Positions 53,551 to 64,000 of a stretch of 64,000 nt of DNA are shown piece by piece. The notes below the pieces were generated by a model, which saw only the letters and a program-made list of their open reading frames with translations, was not told the origin of the DNA and did not search any database. A program made the translations under genes and the position numbers. This stretch comes from Nereocystis luetkeana (taxonomy: Eukaryota > Sar > Phaeophyceae > Laminariales > Laminariaceae): the NCBI GenBank assembly GCA_031213475.1, contig JARUPZ010000020.1, positions 9,475,562-9,539,561 of the forward strand, in the 5' to 3' direction. How positions within the stretch are numbered: position 1 is the stretch's first letter; each line of letters starts with the position of its first letter.

Positions 53551-53625
53551 CTCACATTAACTCATCGCCAGAATATAATGCAGTCCGCGGTCGCAGGACG
53601 GGCTCCAATAACTCTGGAGTGGAAG
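53518..53625 (-). repeat. Repeat G with (TTG)n, inverted copy
   Basis: GTTG units, then TTCTCACATTAACTC and GGACGGGCTCCAATAACTCT, are the reverse complement of copy 1. The copies are about 5 kb apart. Confidence 0.85.
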
Positions 53626-54092
53626 AAATACGTACGGGTTCCTGGGTCCTGTGGGCAACTAACCTTGTATATACCTGCTGAAGTTATGTACGATGATGAT
53701 CTTGAATGCGGATTTTTCTACGGTAGTAAGAGTAGGGCGTCGGAGGTGGTGGGTCGCGAGACTAAACGGGCGGGTGCGAGCTGCGCGGGTGCTGCTTTTG
53801 ACTTTATCGACGTTATGACGTGGGCTTCCGTTGCACCGACCGATGGCCCTTCAACGCGTGCACCTCCCGTACGTACGCTGTACCCTTCAGGTATGGCAGG
53901 TACGTACGTACATACATGGCACGTACGTAAATATATGGCACGTACGTACATACCTGGTAATTGATACCAGGGGTATCAGTAGTTGGTGCCTAATCTGCGA
54001 GCCATTATTTCAATCACGACCTGCCACGGCCATGATCATTGTGAAGTGGAGGTCAAGACACCAGCTGGAAGAGTGAGGCATCAGCCGCCAAC

Positions 54093-54188
54093 TTGACCCT
54101 TTTAGAGCTGCAGTCCCGTTTGGGGGACAAACCACTCAAACTCCAAGCAGTTTGTCTCCAAAGCGGAACACCGGTCCTAAAAGGGTTA
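54093..54188. mobile_element. Family B fold-back element
   Basis: CCCTTTTAGAGCTGCAGTCC pairs with GGTCCTAAAAGGGTTAA. Confidence 0.82.
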
Positions 54189-54664
54189 AAGCTTACGGAA
54201 GCTGTTCGTACGGTATGACAGGTACCTGGTAGAACCAAAGACGCCAGATAACAGGCCCCCTCCGACGAATTTCAAAGCCGATATTCTGGACGGCGGGGAG
54301 AACGAGCGTGGACGCCGAGCGGCGCGTTTTTAATGGGAAGTTCTCGACGAGATATTTATTTCGAAAATGCCGCTGTCGCCATTTTCATTGGCCGCGCCCT
54401 CCGCTACTTTTGGAGGAAATCGGCGCTGAAATTCGTTCAGGGGGTGGGTATTTGCTGTGTACTGGTACTCAGGTACTGCAGCTACTGCTGCTGTGTTAGG
54501 CGTTGCGTGTTTACCGGACAACAGCAGTCGTAACACACCAGCCGCCGAAAAAATCACTTGTTCTTACTTACTTACCCCTGGTATTGTACGAATACACTAC
54601 TCTTACGTCGTACCAGGTATACGCTCTGTCTGCTGCTCTGTGGCCGTACACAGCAGCAGTGGTA

Positions 54665-54820
54665 CTGCAATCCTGCTTGGGTAACAAACTACCCTTGTAC
54701 TCGATAATTTGTGTGGTTTGTCCCCAAAACGTGTACCAGTAGGAGACAAACCACTGAAATTTCAAGCTTTATTGTCATAGTGTGTCCGCAAAACGGGACT
54801 GCAATCCTGAAAGGGTTGAG
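54665..54820. mobile_element. Rearranged family B element(s)
   Basis: Two pieces (about 54665-54735 and 54736-54820) each keep GTTTGTCCCCAAAACG-type or CGCAAAACGGGACTGCAATC arms. Confidence 0.6.
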
Positions 54821-54866
54821 ATCTCTGTACCTCACGTGCGTACATATTATATCAACATCATACTGG

Positions 54867-54883
54867 TACCTGGTACAGCAGTA
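54867..54883 (+). repeat. Composite micro-insertion TA-CCTGG-TA-CAGCAG-TA
   Basis: Two core classes sit side by side sharing a TA. Related composites are TA-CAGCAT-TA-TTAA-TA at 47833-47848, TA-TTAA-TA-CCAGG-TA at 39911-39925, and doubled CCAGG or CCTGG at 20271-20286 and 53076-53091. Confidence 0.85.
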
Positions 54884-57699
54884 GATCGCATCTGGCAGAG
54901 GATGGGACGGTGAGAGATGGGGGCTCGTCTGCTCTTATGATCGGAGGTTTGTTGCTGCTGGCTCTTTCAATACCGTCGGTTGATGTAAACTTTCGAATTG
55001 TGCGATCGGTAATTTATTAATGCAAGCTGCGAGATTACAGAGGTCTTGTCTTGCGCCCCCTGCATTCCTCTTGAAGGACATGCAATATACAATGGCCGGC
55101 GATTCCTCAGGCAGGGTCGTGCCAGCAAGGCGATGCCTAACCCTTCGTACGAGGGTAGACTACTCCTGTACGGTATTAATATCAGGTACCTGGTATACTG
55201 CCACTTGTATTAAGTGTACGAGTACGTATGTCTGGTATGATACGTGAGAGAAAGGACCTTACGAAGCCCACAGCTCCCCATGTCTGCATGTCTGATGATG
55301 GAGCCGATTGGCCGAACTACCGAGAATCTCGCATCGCTTGCAAGTGCACGACGAGAGCCCTACAGAAGCAGTACTGGTATGTTGATGAATGTTAAAAAGC
55401 ACCGCATCACGCCGCGAGATGGATTCCACTGCTGCTGCTGCCGGCTGTGTACCTGTGTGTGCTTGCTGTTCTACATGCATCGCAACATCGCAACACACAC
55501 GCATGTCTGCTAGTACTGTACGACCGATATGCCGACAAGGATAGCCCGCACCCCGAAAATCGGTGCAAACGAGGGCAAGAAGCGCCTAAGGCGGGTATAT
55601 ACTCTACAAGCCGTTGTGCTCGGCTATGCCGAGCAGCGATGTAAGGTGAGCCGGAAAAGGAAGAAGGCTAACATGGTGCGTACATCAGAGTAATCGCTCA
55701 TGTTGTCGAGATAAACAAGCGCGACAGAAAACACGAACGTGCAAGCGACGTCCGTAGCGGCAGAGCCGGAGCGTTAGAGTGTTTAAAACACAGATCAGAC
55801 TGCGTCCTCAGCAACTTCGGCCGCCTCACCTCGTGGAAGATCCTGGTGCCTCGTGGAGTGGAAGGATACGTCTGTTGCGCGAAGGTTCTTGGCTTCAAAA
55901 GCGGCAACGTCACGAGTGGAACCTGAAACATCTACGAACTCGCTTTCAGGAGAGTTTAACATGAGACCATTGTCTAACAACTAAGGGGATAGGGGGATAT
56001 ATAAGCTTTATACGTTGTTCCATGATTTTGCTTTGTTCTTGTGAAGTATGAACGCCCCTTTCAGATAGGCCACTCAAGGTGCTCAAACCTCCTGCTCTCC
56101 TCTGCGCTAGCTATCCGCGCTATCTCAACGAGTACGTAAGGGGTAGGGGCAGGAGGCCATGCTAAGGGCACGCTGGTACGCCGTGCAAAGTGCCCGGCGA
56201 GCCGCTGGGTCTCCTTGTCATGGAGGACGAGGGCGAGGAAGAGAAGCAAGTGCATTAGCGAAGCCGCTGGCTGACAGCAATTGCCAACTACCCATAACGC
56301 GATCGCGATTCCAAGGGAATCATGTTGTTGACCAGCAGAGGGCCCAGCAAACCTTGCAAGACAGGGCAAAGGATGTAGATGCGTCGGGGGCAAGGAATGA
56401 GAGTCGCGGTCGACAGGATCATGATGGCGAAGGGCGTTCCCTGGGGGTGAGTCCATACGCATATGCCTACAGCTCTAGCCCTGTCTGCTGAGTTATGGTC
56501 AATGGATTCAATGGTTAGTGGTTTGTGTGCCCCCCCCCCCCCCCCTTATCTACCTGGTACATTACATGCATGTCATCAGGTACGGTAAGTACCGGTGCGA
56601 CAGGTGAAAGGTACGCACGGCAGTACGAGTAGCCGTGATGTCCACTATAATGTTGGTGAGCGCTGGACAGGACGCGGTTAAGATTCCGGAACTGCTGTAC
56701 TGCACCGGCCCTGCTGTACTTGCTGTACCAAACGTCCTTCTTCGCAATCGGTAGGCATCAAAGTGGCTCTTGGAGATTCCCGACTGCTTGCTACAACGTA
56801 CCGTGCAGCAGCACTGCAGTTGACAAGAGGCTCTCGGGGTGGGGCGCCTCTGAATGGCAACACCACCTTGAAGCTATGGTCATGCAATACCTTTTGGTCA
56901 ATTTCTATCTTTCACGTCGGCCCAGACCCAACCCGACCCCAACTCTAGCCCTAATCCTAACCCTAACGCCAAACCCTAACGCCAACCCTTTGGGGAGTTC
57001 GAGGTCAGCAAGGGCGCAGCGTGAGCTTTACGGATTATCGCTGTCCCTAAATATACAAGAACTTTAACTTTTGTATTTGTTGTTATTGATAATACAAGAG
57101 TAATCCTCATCTTTGGAGACATAGTAGTGGTATACAACTCGTAAACCAAGTACGAATGAGTACCTTGTAATATCCTCTGTCAACGCCCCCTTGGGCGAGC
57201 GTTTTTTCTTCTTGATTTTTCAATAAAACGTTGTCCATGGGGAGAACAAAGAGATAGGGGGGGACTTCGTGAAACGAAGAAAAAAAATGCCCCGGAGAGA
57301 AAACGCGCCGGGGGTTTCTTCCAAAGGACGATGTTCTCGATACACCCAGCACAGACTCGTGCGTAGCTCGCCTGCCCCCCCCCCCGCCGCGTACCTCGCG
57401 CTCAATAACCAGCGATGTCGGGTCTCAACAGGATCTACAAGCAAGCACATAAGAAGCAGAGATCGGACAGCACTTGAGAATGCTTGCACCCTTCGTCCGG
57501 GGGTAGCCGTGTGACGAGGAGCAGGGGGGTTGTCCCTCTGACACCGAACGAAAGGGTCCAAAGACTAAGAAGACAACAAACAACAAGCAACAACAACGGA
57601 TGTGCATGGAGTTCCTCAGACATAGCCATGTTTTCCCCCCGGGGTGACGTCGTGTTTACGTGCTGTCCCCGAGGGGACGGCAGTTTATGTTGATACTAA

Positions 57700-58050
57700 A
57701 GTTGTCCCCGGTGATACCAAAGAGGTAGGGGGGGCTTCGTCAGAGTAAAAAGTCAACTCATTCCCCAGGGATAGCACAAGGTTTATCCACTTTTCCGGCC
57801 TTTGGGGGGGGGGGGGGGGTACCCATTTGTTGCTTGCCTTAGTCGTTTGACCATTGACCACGCATCCCTCTCGAGACGGAGCGCCGTTTGTACTCCGAAT
57901 AGACACCTCCAACAGTTAGGCGCTCACTACGTCGTTTTCATGAGTTACATAATTTTTTTGCTAGTCTAATCCCCTTCCTGTCTCGCCGCCTGTGGCCATC
58001 ATCTACGTGCTAGGATAGCGACCGTTTTCTCGCCGCTATCTATTTGGGGG
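57700..58050 (-). repeat. Family C, reverse copy with poly-G
   Basis: TTGCCTTAGTCGTTTGACCA, CTCGAGACGGAGCGCCG and TAGGATAGCGACCGTTTTCT. An empty TTAA site is at 57840. Confidence 0.78.
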
Positions 58051-58385
58051 GGGGCACAACACATAAACGGGGGCGTTGACAGAGGATACTACCGGTGCTC
58101 GTTTACCACCGGTACAGGGCAAGTCGAATGCACACATTTTTATTGATGGAATACTACAGACTGCGGTAGTATAGAAATAGCGCCCGATGCATTAACGCAG
58201 CTTGCTAAGTTAAGTATCAACCATTCAAACGGTCGAACTCACATCTAACGTGTTTTGATCAGTTTCAAGATATGTCGATATTATAGCTGTCGCTAGGAAC
58301 TCGCGCAGCAGGATTTTAATACTCGTGTGCGTTGGGTGTGTTGATGTAAAACAAAATACAAAATCATCGAACATACAAAACGTAC

Positions 58386-58494
58386 TATTACGTTGGACCC
58401 TAGTTAACAGGACCTATGGTATACATAAAAACCTATATATTTAACCATTTTTACTAGCAATATTTGGTCCTGTTAACTATGGCCCCCCGTAATA
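58386..58494 (-). mobile_element. Family A MITE, copy 12
   Basis: It runs from TATTACGTTGGACCCTAG to CTATGGCCCCCCGTAATA and closely resembles copies 8 and 14. Confidence 0.87.
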
Positions 58495-59395
58495 GATACG
58501 AAAAACAAAACATCTGACAACTACTGTACACGAGAACGCCGATCACACATCACCCCCACCACCACCACCAACCACCATTGACCCGCCCGCCGCCGAGGAG
58601 ATCCCAACACACGCCTGGCCGTCCTGCGCTTCGACGTGCAGCTGCACCGTTCTCGACCGGCGTCACCTTTCAAAACTTTCTCTACGTATCCTCTGGAGTA
58701 CCCAAGTGTAAAGTTTGTTCGGAGGTAGAGGCTTTACGGGTGCGACAACGGCCAACAGCTGCTGCGCTGGTGCTGATGATGGTCCGCGGACTCTGTAGGA
58801 GGGATCGCACAGCAGCAAGCACGCGAGATACTAGAGTAGCACAGCAGGTTCGCCCAGCGAGCCGTCCCCATCCGAGCCGTCCCCATCCGAGCCACTGGGT
58901 GCGCACGGCCTCGGCGGCGGTTGTCCTGCCGCGTTGACGTATTTGTAGTTTTACTAAAAAACTAGTAGAAGCTCACTGCGTGGGGTGAGCGTTTGAAGGT
59001 CATAGTCGAAGTCCTGGCGACGCTGCAACTGTGACTCCCGGGGCGTCTCCTTCGCGGAATGAGCTCATACATACCGAGTGTTGAGTACACCTTGCGCCGA
59101 GATTGTACCAAGTACGCGTTGTGCCGAGATAATACCAGACACGCCTTGTGCCAAAACCGCACCGAAGAGGCCTTGTACACAGACCTAACCCTAAGCGCGG
59201 CTTAGTTGTTTTTTTTGTTTTTTTTTTTAATGCGCTAAAGGCTACTGCCGTGTGCGCATAAGACCAGCACATCAGCATCACCCTCCCCGGTGCTACTGAT
59301 GAATTGGTGCTGTTCGCTTCTGTTCCGTCGGACGTCATCAGATGCGCCAAAGGACACCCGGAGCAGCCCTGACGACCCGCCTGAGGGGTATGTTT

Positions 59396-59511
59396 AGTCA
59401 CAAGGGAGGCGGGCCGTGGAGACTTGCAGTGCACGTGCTGGAGAAGGGCCGAAACGAGGGCATCAAGGATGCCAAAGCATACAACGCCGTCTTGAAGGCA
59501 ATGAAGGACAA
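59396..59511 (+). CDS. PPR gene 2, upstream PPR-like exon (tentative)
   Basis: The frame reads GGGPWRLAVHVLEKGRNEGI and DAKAYNAVLKAMKDK, a good PPR unit. The edges are uncertain: the frame is open from 59342 (after CATCAG), and the likely donor AA|GTTACT does not obviously match the phase of the next exon. Confidence 0.5.
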
Positions 59512-61697
59512 GTTACTCTGTAGTCAACCAGCGGTACAGGGTGGGGTGGCTACAAAGGCAGGAATAAGGATGTCATGGGTGTCAAGAGCTACTCGTAACG
59601 CCGCCGTCTTGAGAAAATTTTCGTTTTTGTTCTTGCTTCGAATGCCAAGGGTAAGGTAAGGTGCCTAACAAAGCTTACTACGCGGTTCTTGAGGCAGAGA
59701 TCATTTTGGGATCATTTCAGCGTCGTTTCGAACCCTTGTGCCACCCAGGTACTGTATTGTGGCAACAAAAACAGAAAAAATAATGTGCGTGCGTGGCAAG
59801 CAGTGCTCGGTACAATTATGACACATGCTACGATCGGGGTCGCACCGACTTTTGCCTTCTGGGGCTCGTGGCTTGATGAGCTCTATACTATTAGTGAGTC
59901 ACCCAAGCACTGACTTTGGGACAATAAATTAAGCGCAACCCGATGGTCTAAGTATGCAACAGATAGCACGTATAACCCTACTGCTGAAATGCTGTTCCAA
60001 CTATATACTGGGTAGGTTTGCTCGATTGAGGAGGCGCCGACGTTTTATTTTTTGCCCAAGTAATGCTGCCCCCTGTCATAACACGCGTCCCATGGTATTG
60101 CAACTCCTTGTTGCACTCGTAGTTTGGACACCCACAGCCTCAACCCCCGCTGCTACTGCTACCGTTGCTACTGCTGCTGCTGCTGCTGTTGCTGCTGCTG
60201 CCTCCTGCTGCCTCTTGTTGCCCTCAGTAGATGATAGCCGTCGACGAGTGGATGGGCGAGGATAAGCTGAAGCAGATGGAGGGGCTGTTCCGCCAGATGA
60301 AACTCGACGGCCTGGAGCCTGAAGTGCACACTTACAACAGCCTCATACACGCGTGAGTCACCCTAACTGGTTGGCATGACCGCCCCATTTGACTGACCGT
60401 CCCCTACATTCAAACTATACAACATGCTAGGAGACCGCGGTTTGACCCCTTGACTGACTGCCCTCTATATTATAGCTAGTGTGCAATGTGCTAGGAGACC
60501 GCGGTTTGACCCCTTGACTGACCGCCCCTACACTGTAACTAGTACACATATGTTACGAGACCGTGGTTTGACGCCTTGACTGACCGCCCCCTACACTAAA
60601 CCTACAGTACTTTGCTATATATGTGACTGACGCCTAGCCATCTCCTGACATCATCGGTTTTGACGGGCCCTGTTTGCCGGGTGACAGGTATGGACAGGCG
60701 GGAAAGGGGGAGGGAGCGGTTCGTCTCTACGAGGAGATGGTCAGGGGGGGCGTCCTGCCTGACCGTAGGACCCTGTCGAGCATGATCGTGGCGCATTCCT
60801 GGCGGTCGGTTAACTGTATGCGGAGGTATGTCTGCAGCCTTGCGTATGCCCCTCCCCCCCCAAAAAAAGAGCAGATGATTGTTAGAGGTCGGACGCCGTA
60901 CCAAGAATAGATCCGCTGTTCGTTGTACGAGATACAGAGGCGTGTTGGTATAAAAGGAGAGGATTGTTTGAGATAGGGAACCTTCCGAGGTTATATTCCG
61001 TTGGTTTCTGTAACACAGAACGAGGCGTGCTGGTTCATAGTTTGTGTGCTTGTTTCGTATCTGACCTTGTTGGTAGACGTGTATTTTTCTACCCCTGCAA
61101 CATTTATTCCATGCTTCGTCCAGCGCTTCGTCGCTAAAAACGAGGGTGCAGTTTCAAAGGGGTTGGCGTGTGTTTTTGTACTTGCTGGTTATACGGGGGA
61201 CCATAGTAAATAAGACCAAATATTGTTGGTAAAAATAGGGAAATATATAGGTTTTTGTGTATACCGTAGGTTCTATCAACTATGGTTCCCCGTAATACAA
61301 CAGAAGTGCCTTTGTGTGTAACGGTTCTACCGTCTCTCTTTTCTTGCAACGGTTCTGCCGGCTCTTTTTTTTATCACGACGGTTCTGCCGAGGTCTCTTG
61401 CCTTGTAACGGTTCTGCCAGATCTCTTACCCGGTATATATCTTGCAAAAGCTCTGCCTGCTCTCTTGTCTTGTACAACGGTTGTATCGGCTCTTGTATCT
61501 TGTGACCGTTTTACCGGCTCTCTTCCCTTGTAACTACCGTTTTTTGTACGTTGGCGTTCTTGCTCGCGCCCCTTGTTTTCGCGAACTGCAGGGTAGCGGC
61601 GGAGATGAAGTCCAAGGGCTGGTTGGCTACACGCAGGGCGCACTCGGCCATGATCGGCGCCCTGCACCGAGTGGAGGACTGGAAGGGCGTGCTAGAT
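59396..61697 (+). CDS. Second PPR protein gene (paralogue of gene 1), partial
   Basis: Exons read: about 59396-59511 (tentative), 60231-60352, 60688-60825 and 61592-61697. The last three line up one-to-one with exons a, b and c of the first PPR gene. The second and third of these have identical lengths (138 and 106 bp) and identical phases. Motifs include LEPEVHTYNSLIHA, AVRLYEEMVRGGVLPD and HSAMIGALHRVEDWKG. The protein is expected to bind RNA, most likely in an organelle; that is family knowledge. No start was found, and no counterpart of exon d was recognised before the window ends, so the gene either continues beyond 64000 or is broken. The introns carry MITEs, minisatellites and a CTG tract. 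Confidence 0.75.
60165..60215 (+). repeat. CTG-rich tract before PPR gene 2 exon a'
   Basis: ACTGCTGCTGCTGCTGTTGC, then CCTCCTGCTGCCTCTTG leading to the acceptor. Confidence 0.88.
60231..60352 (+). CDS. PPR gene 2, exon a'
   Basis: The acceptor CTCAGTAG follows a CTG/C-rich tract and the donor is CACGC|GTGAGT. It is 122 bp ending in phase 2. It encodes KQMEGLFRQMKLDGLEPE and VHTYNSLIHA. It is homologous to 5752-5858. Confidence 0.8.
60370..60605 (+). repeat. Tandem repeat, ~65-80 bp unit, in PPR gene 2 intron
   Basis: Four units of GAGACCGCGGTTTGACCCCT and TGACTGACCGCCCCCTACA. Confidence 0.85.
60688..60825 (+). CDS. PPR gene 2, exon b'
   Basis: The acceptor is GTGACAG and the donor GGAG|GTATGT. 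It is 138 bp, the same as exon b of gene 1. It encodes GQAGKGEGAVRLYEEM and RTLSSMIVAHSW; by eye about 17 of 45 residues match exon b. Confidence 0.85.
61190..61297 (+). mobile_element. Family A MITE, copy 13
   Basis: It runs from TTATACGGGGGACCATAG to CTATGGTTCCCCGTAATA. It lies in the intron before PPR gene 2 exon c' and has an empty CCWGG site at 61248. Confidence 0.87.
61310..61540 (+). repeat. Minisatellite, ~36 bp unit, in PPR gene 2 intron
   Basis: About seven units of TTGTAACGGTTCTGCC and GGCTCTCTTGTCTTG. Confidence 0.85.
61592..61697 (+). CDS. PPR gene 2, exon c'
   Basis: The acceptor is AACTGCAG and the donor GAT|GTGAGA. It is 106 bp, the same as exon c of gene 1, in the same phase. 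It encodes VAAEMKSKGWLATRRAHSAM and EDWKGVLD. A family D repeat begins soon after. Confidence 0.83.
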
Positions 61698-61737
61698 GTG
61701 AGATATTATTTAGGGTTTTTACATACGCACCGATTAG

Positions 61738-61965
61738 ATCCCGGTCCACAGATCATCTGCAGGTCACCTAGACCTTAACCTGCCGTTATGATTCGTCGTG
61801 CAGGATCTGTATAGTGCAGATCCAACCCGGGAAACATGTCCTCAGGTCATGCATATTTTACGGCCTCCCCCCGGCAACATGAGTTAGTTCATACAGATCA
61901 TACAGATCAGGATTGTGTATGCCCTGGAATATCTGTGAATTAGATAGATAATTGGTCTATGTGGG
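61738..61965 (+). repeat. Family D copy after PPR gene 2 exon c'
   Basis: AACCTGCCGTTATGATTCGT, GTGCAGATCCAACCCGGGAA and CATACAGATCATACAGATCA. Confidence 0.75.
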
Positions 61966-62030
61966 GCTCGGTGATCCATACCGAGTGGGGGGCTGGAAGG
62001 GCGTGGTTGATGTCACGTTTCTAGGGCTGC

Positions 62031-62139
62031 TATTACGGGGGGTCATAGTTATCAGAACCTGTGGTACACATAAAAACCTATATGTTTAACCATTTTTACT
62101 AACAATATTTGGTCCTGTTAACTATGACCCCCCGTAATA
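62031..62139 (-). mobile_element. Family A MITE, copy 14
   Basis: It runs from TATTACGGGGGGTCATAG to CTATGACCCCCCGTAATA, shortly after PPR gene 2 exon c'. Confidence 0.88.
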
Positions 62140-64000
62140 GTTGGCTTACTGCTAATGACTTGGCGGCAAATTGTTGTATACCTGGTACCACATATAAACA
62201 AAAATACATGGACCGTTTGTTATTCGTATTATTAGTGTTTAAACAAACCGAATATTTCCGTCCAGGGTGACAGTTGTTACAGTACTTGGGCGGCGAAAGC
62301 AAGCCAACTGGCGCAGCCTTTCATCAATGAAAAACACGCGTCGAGCTTGAAGCGGCGGCAGTCAGAGGCAGTCAGAGAGATGCCAATACAAAAAACTCCG
62401 TAAAAATACCGCACGCAGCCAAAAGCAGATGTAGCCAACTGTAAATACCTATTAGTAACCAACTAAATAACTAGATGGTGACTGATAGTCAGTCAGCTCA
62501 CGGCCCTATTTAGAGATATTATCATTATTTGAGGCGTATGCTTGTCCACTCTCATCCAAAATACCTGGTATATGTTTATCCTGCTATTAAATAATAGATT
62601 AGGCTAGGCTACTCGTATGGTTTACGCTTTCAAGCTTTCTTAGATTTTTCCCCAGTTACGCCTCTTGCGCTCGACAAGAAGTCAAATTCTGCTATTTAAT
62701 CCAGGTCCTTTTTTTACGCAGCAAAATTCCAACTGAATATACCAGTCGGCAACTTACAGTCAACTGATCAACTTGCCGGCGACTTGCCGTCGGCCAACTC
62801 ACAGACGTACCATACCAAGCAAGCTGTCTTGCTCGGCTCGGCCTTGTCTCGTGAAGTAGATCGCGAAGGCTCAAAAGCTGGAAAGCGAGTAAACGCTGAC
62901 CGAGGCTACTGCGGTACGGTCGCCTCTGACATCATTCCTTTTTACCATTGCGCAGTACAGAAGCACACATTATCACTCTACTTCAAAGTATCACTGCCCA
63001 CCTCATGAGACCACAGTCGCAAAGGGATGGGGAGCACTTCGGGCCTCGCGTTTTGATAGCTACCTAAAACAAGGATAGATTTACTCTGATGCAATTGTTT
63101 TTTTTAGGATACTCCGCCAATCTTTTTTTCGTTTGATTTGATTTGAATCTGACTGGTCGAAAAGTGAATCACCACGCAGGCATTTTGACATTCGATTCGA
63201 CTAAAACGAAACAAAACGAGTGCGACAAGAAGTCTTTTGGGGCTTCTTTTGCTCTTCGTGCTATTCGAATTGGAGAGTTTGTCCAACTCGACCTGGCATG
63301 TTCCGGAAACCGAAGCAAGCCAGGTAATTTTGCGCCGTGTTGTCGACTGATTCCCAGGTGAGATCCACCATTCCCGAGAGAAAGGGCCACCGGAGTAGCC
63401 CCAGCTCGAGGTCCGACGGCCCCTAGCACAGAGTAGACCATCCGCGGCGCCTCAAAAAATTGCAAGGCCGTCGCAAACCCAGTTTTGCATCCCTCTTTGC
63501 CTCGCAAACCACGCGAGCACCGACCAGGTCACGACTTCGCTCAGAAGTTCGATCGCTGTATCCCCGTCGCTGTGCCTGCGTTGGGCTTGGGGGCTGCGCC
63601 AGCCATCCAAGGCGTCCCAAGAGCGATATAGCCTCTTCCGCGGTGCCGGCAGAAACAATCGGCCGCTGACCGCGGCGCCCCGGGGAGGACGCGGGCCGTC
63701 GCTGGCCTCGTTGGTTGCCCTCTGGTGTTTGTTGACCCTTGTGCGTTTTTTTATTTATTTTTATACGCTATTCCTCGATAGGACCCAAAGGCACGAAATT
63801 CCGGTCAATTCGAATTAAATTATTTTTTTCCTATTCGCTTATCGTTAAAAAGGTTTCTCGTTAAGACTGGCCCTAAGTCCCACGAGGGACACCACCCTTA
63901 TACTATACCACTGCAGACTGCTACAGCTGTACTGCTCCACAGAAAACATGTCTTGACTCTAACCTCAAGAAATGTGTTCGCCAGATAAGAGCGTAGTCGG
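62140..64000. other. Right end of the window, no recognised gene
   Basis: 63400-63720 is GC-rich with overlapping open frames on both strands and could contain an exon of an unrecognised gene. No PPR exon d counterpart is visible. Confidence 0.45.

Larger units (their letters stand above)
48722..59395. other. Intergenic region upstream of FBPase, SINE-rich
   Basis: The FBPase promoter and 5' UTR should lie just above 48721 (- strand); a CAG/CTG-rich stretch spans 48730-48900 and no TATA-like box stands out. The rest holds SINE copies, family B elements, repeat I, repeat G and a dense set of micro-insertions. GC-richer stretches near 56060-56460 and 58580-58930 have open frames but no recognisable family. 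Confidence 0.55.
848..62580. repeat. Dispersed 9-bp palindrome TACCWGGTA (CCWGG micro-insertions in TA)
   Basis: Exact copies start at 848, 1523, 3878, 4930, 6254, 8027, 8298, 11290, 11961, 18810, 18821, 19856, 20271, 20278, 24271, 26632, 27815, 28340, 29637, 32792, 34712, 37612, 38105, 39290, 39452, 39677, 39917, 40010, 41913, 42124, 42607, 44504, 45836, 47405, 47590, 48939, 50637, 51971, 53076, 53083, 53951, 54223, 54611, 54867, 55187, 56551, 62179 and 62572. Both A and T central forms occur. About 0.5 is expected in 64 kb with equal base use. Nearly all lie outside exons. Confidence 0.9.

Noticed and set aside
56061-56491. Overlapping open frames on both strands (133 and 110 residues)
   Set aside because: No domain, splice pattern or codon signal was recognised. 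It may be coding but cannot be supported.
848-62580. CCWGG as a restriction or methylation signal
   Set aside because: The fixed TA flanks and the empty/filled comparisons point to insertion events. The match to a bacterial methylase site is probably coincidence.

Overview
This is a repeat-rich nuclear segment of a eukaryote. Its genes have many short GC-rich exons, GT-AG introns of hundreds of bases to nearly 10 kb, CTG/CAG microsatellites, long poly-G/C tracts and dense non-autonomous transposons. The style fits a large-genome protist such as a brown alga or another stramenopile, but nothing in the window fixes the species.

Three genes can be read. (1) A pentatricopeptide-repeat (PPR) protein gene on the + strand, about 5752-26367. 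I recognise twelve exons whose phases join into one frame of 594 codons plus stop; the 5' end is not identified. (2) A complete cytosolic-type fructose-1,6-bisphosphatase gene on the - strand, 48721 down to 32387. Its seven exons join exactly in frame to 340 residues, and its first intron is 9.8 kb of repeats. (3) A second PPR gene on the + strand, about 59396-61697, partial. It is a paralogue of gene 1: two consecutive exons have identical lengths (138 and 106 bp) and identical phases. A GC-rich coding-like block at 44580-45130 (- strand) is unidentified.

The rest is repeats. There are at least fourteen copies of a ~110 bp MITE (family A, TTACGGGGG...CCCCCGTAA in TA), about eighteen copies of a ~95 bp fold-back element (family B), tRNA-derived SINEs with poly-A tails and target duplications, and several longer dispersed families (called C, D, F, G, H, I and K here). 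Minisatellites fill many introns.

The most striking signal is a set of tiny palindromic or near-palindromic insertions at TA dinucleotides. TA-CCWGG-TA occurs at least 45 times where about 0.5 is expected by chance. TA-TTAA-TA and TA-CTGCTG-TA (or its complement and variants) are also present. Comparing copies of the same repeat shows empty, single and nested double occupancy, each insertion adding the core plus one TA. TA-TTAA-TA is what excision of the family A MITE would leave if two bases of each end stayed behind. A second theme is the tandem duplication of exon edges, splice site included, into neighbouring introns; six cases are visible in the first PPR gene and the FBPase gene.

No rRNA, stand-alone tRNA, CRISPR array, bacterial operon or viral gene was recognised.
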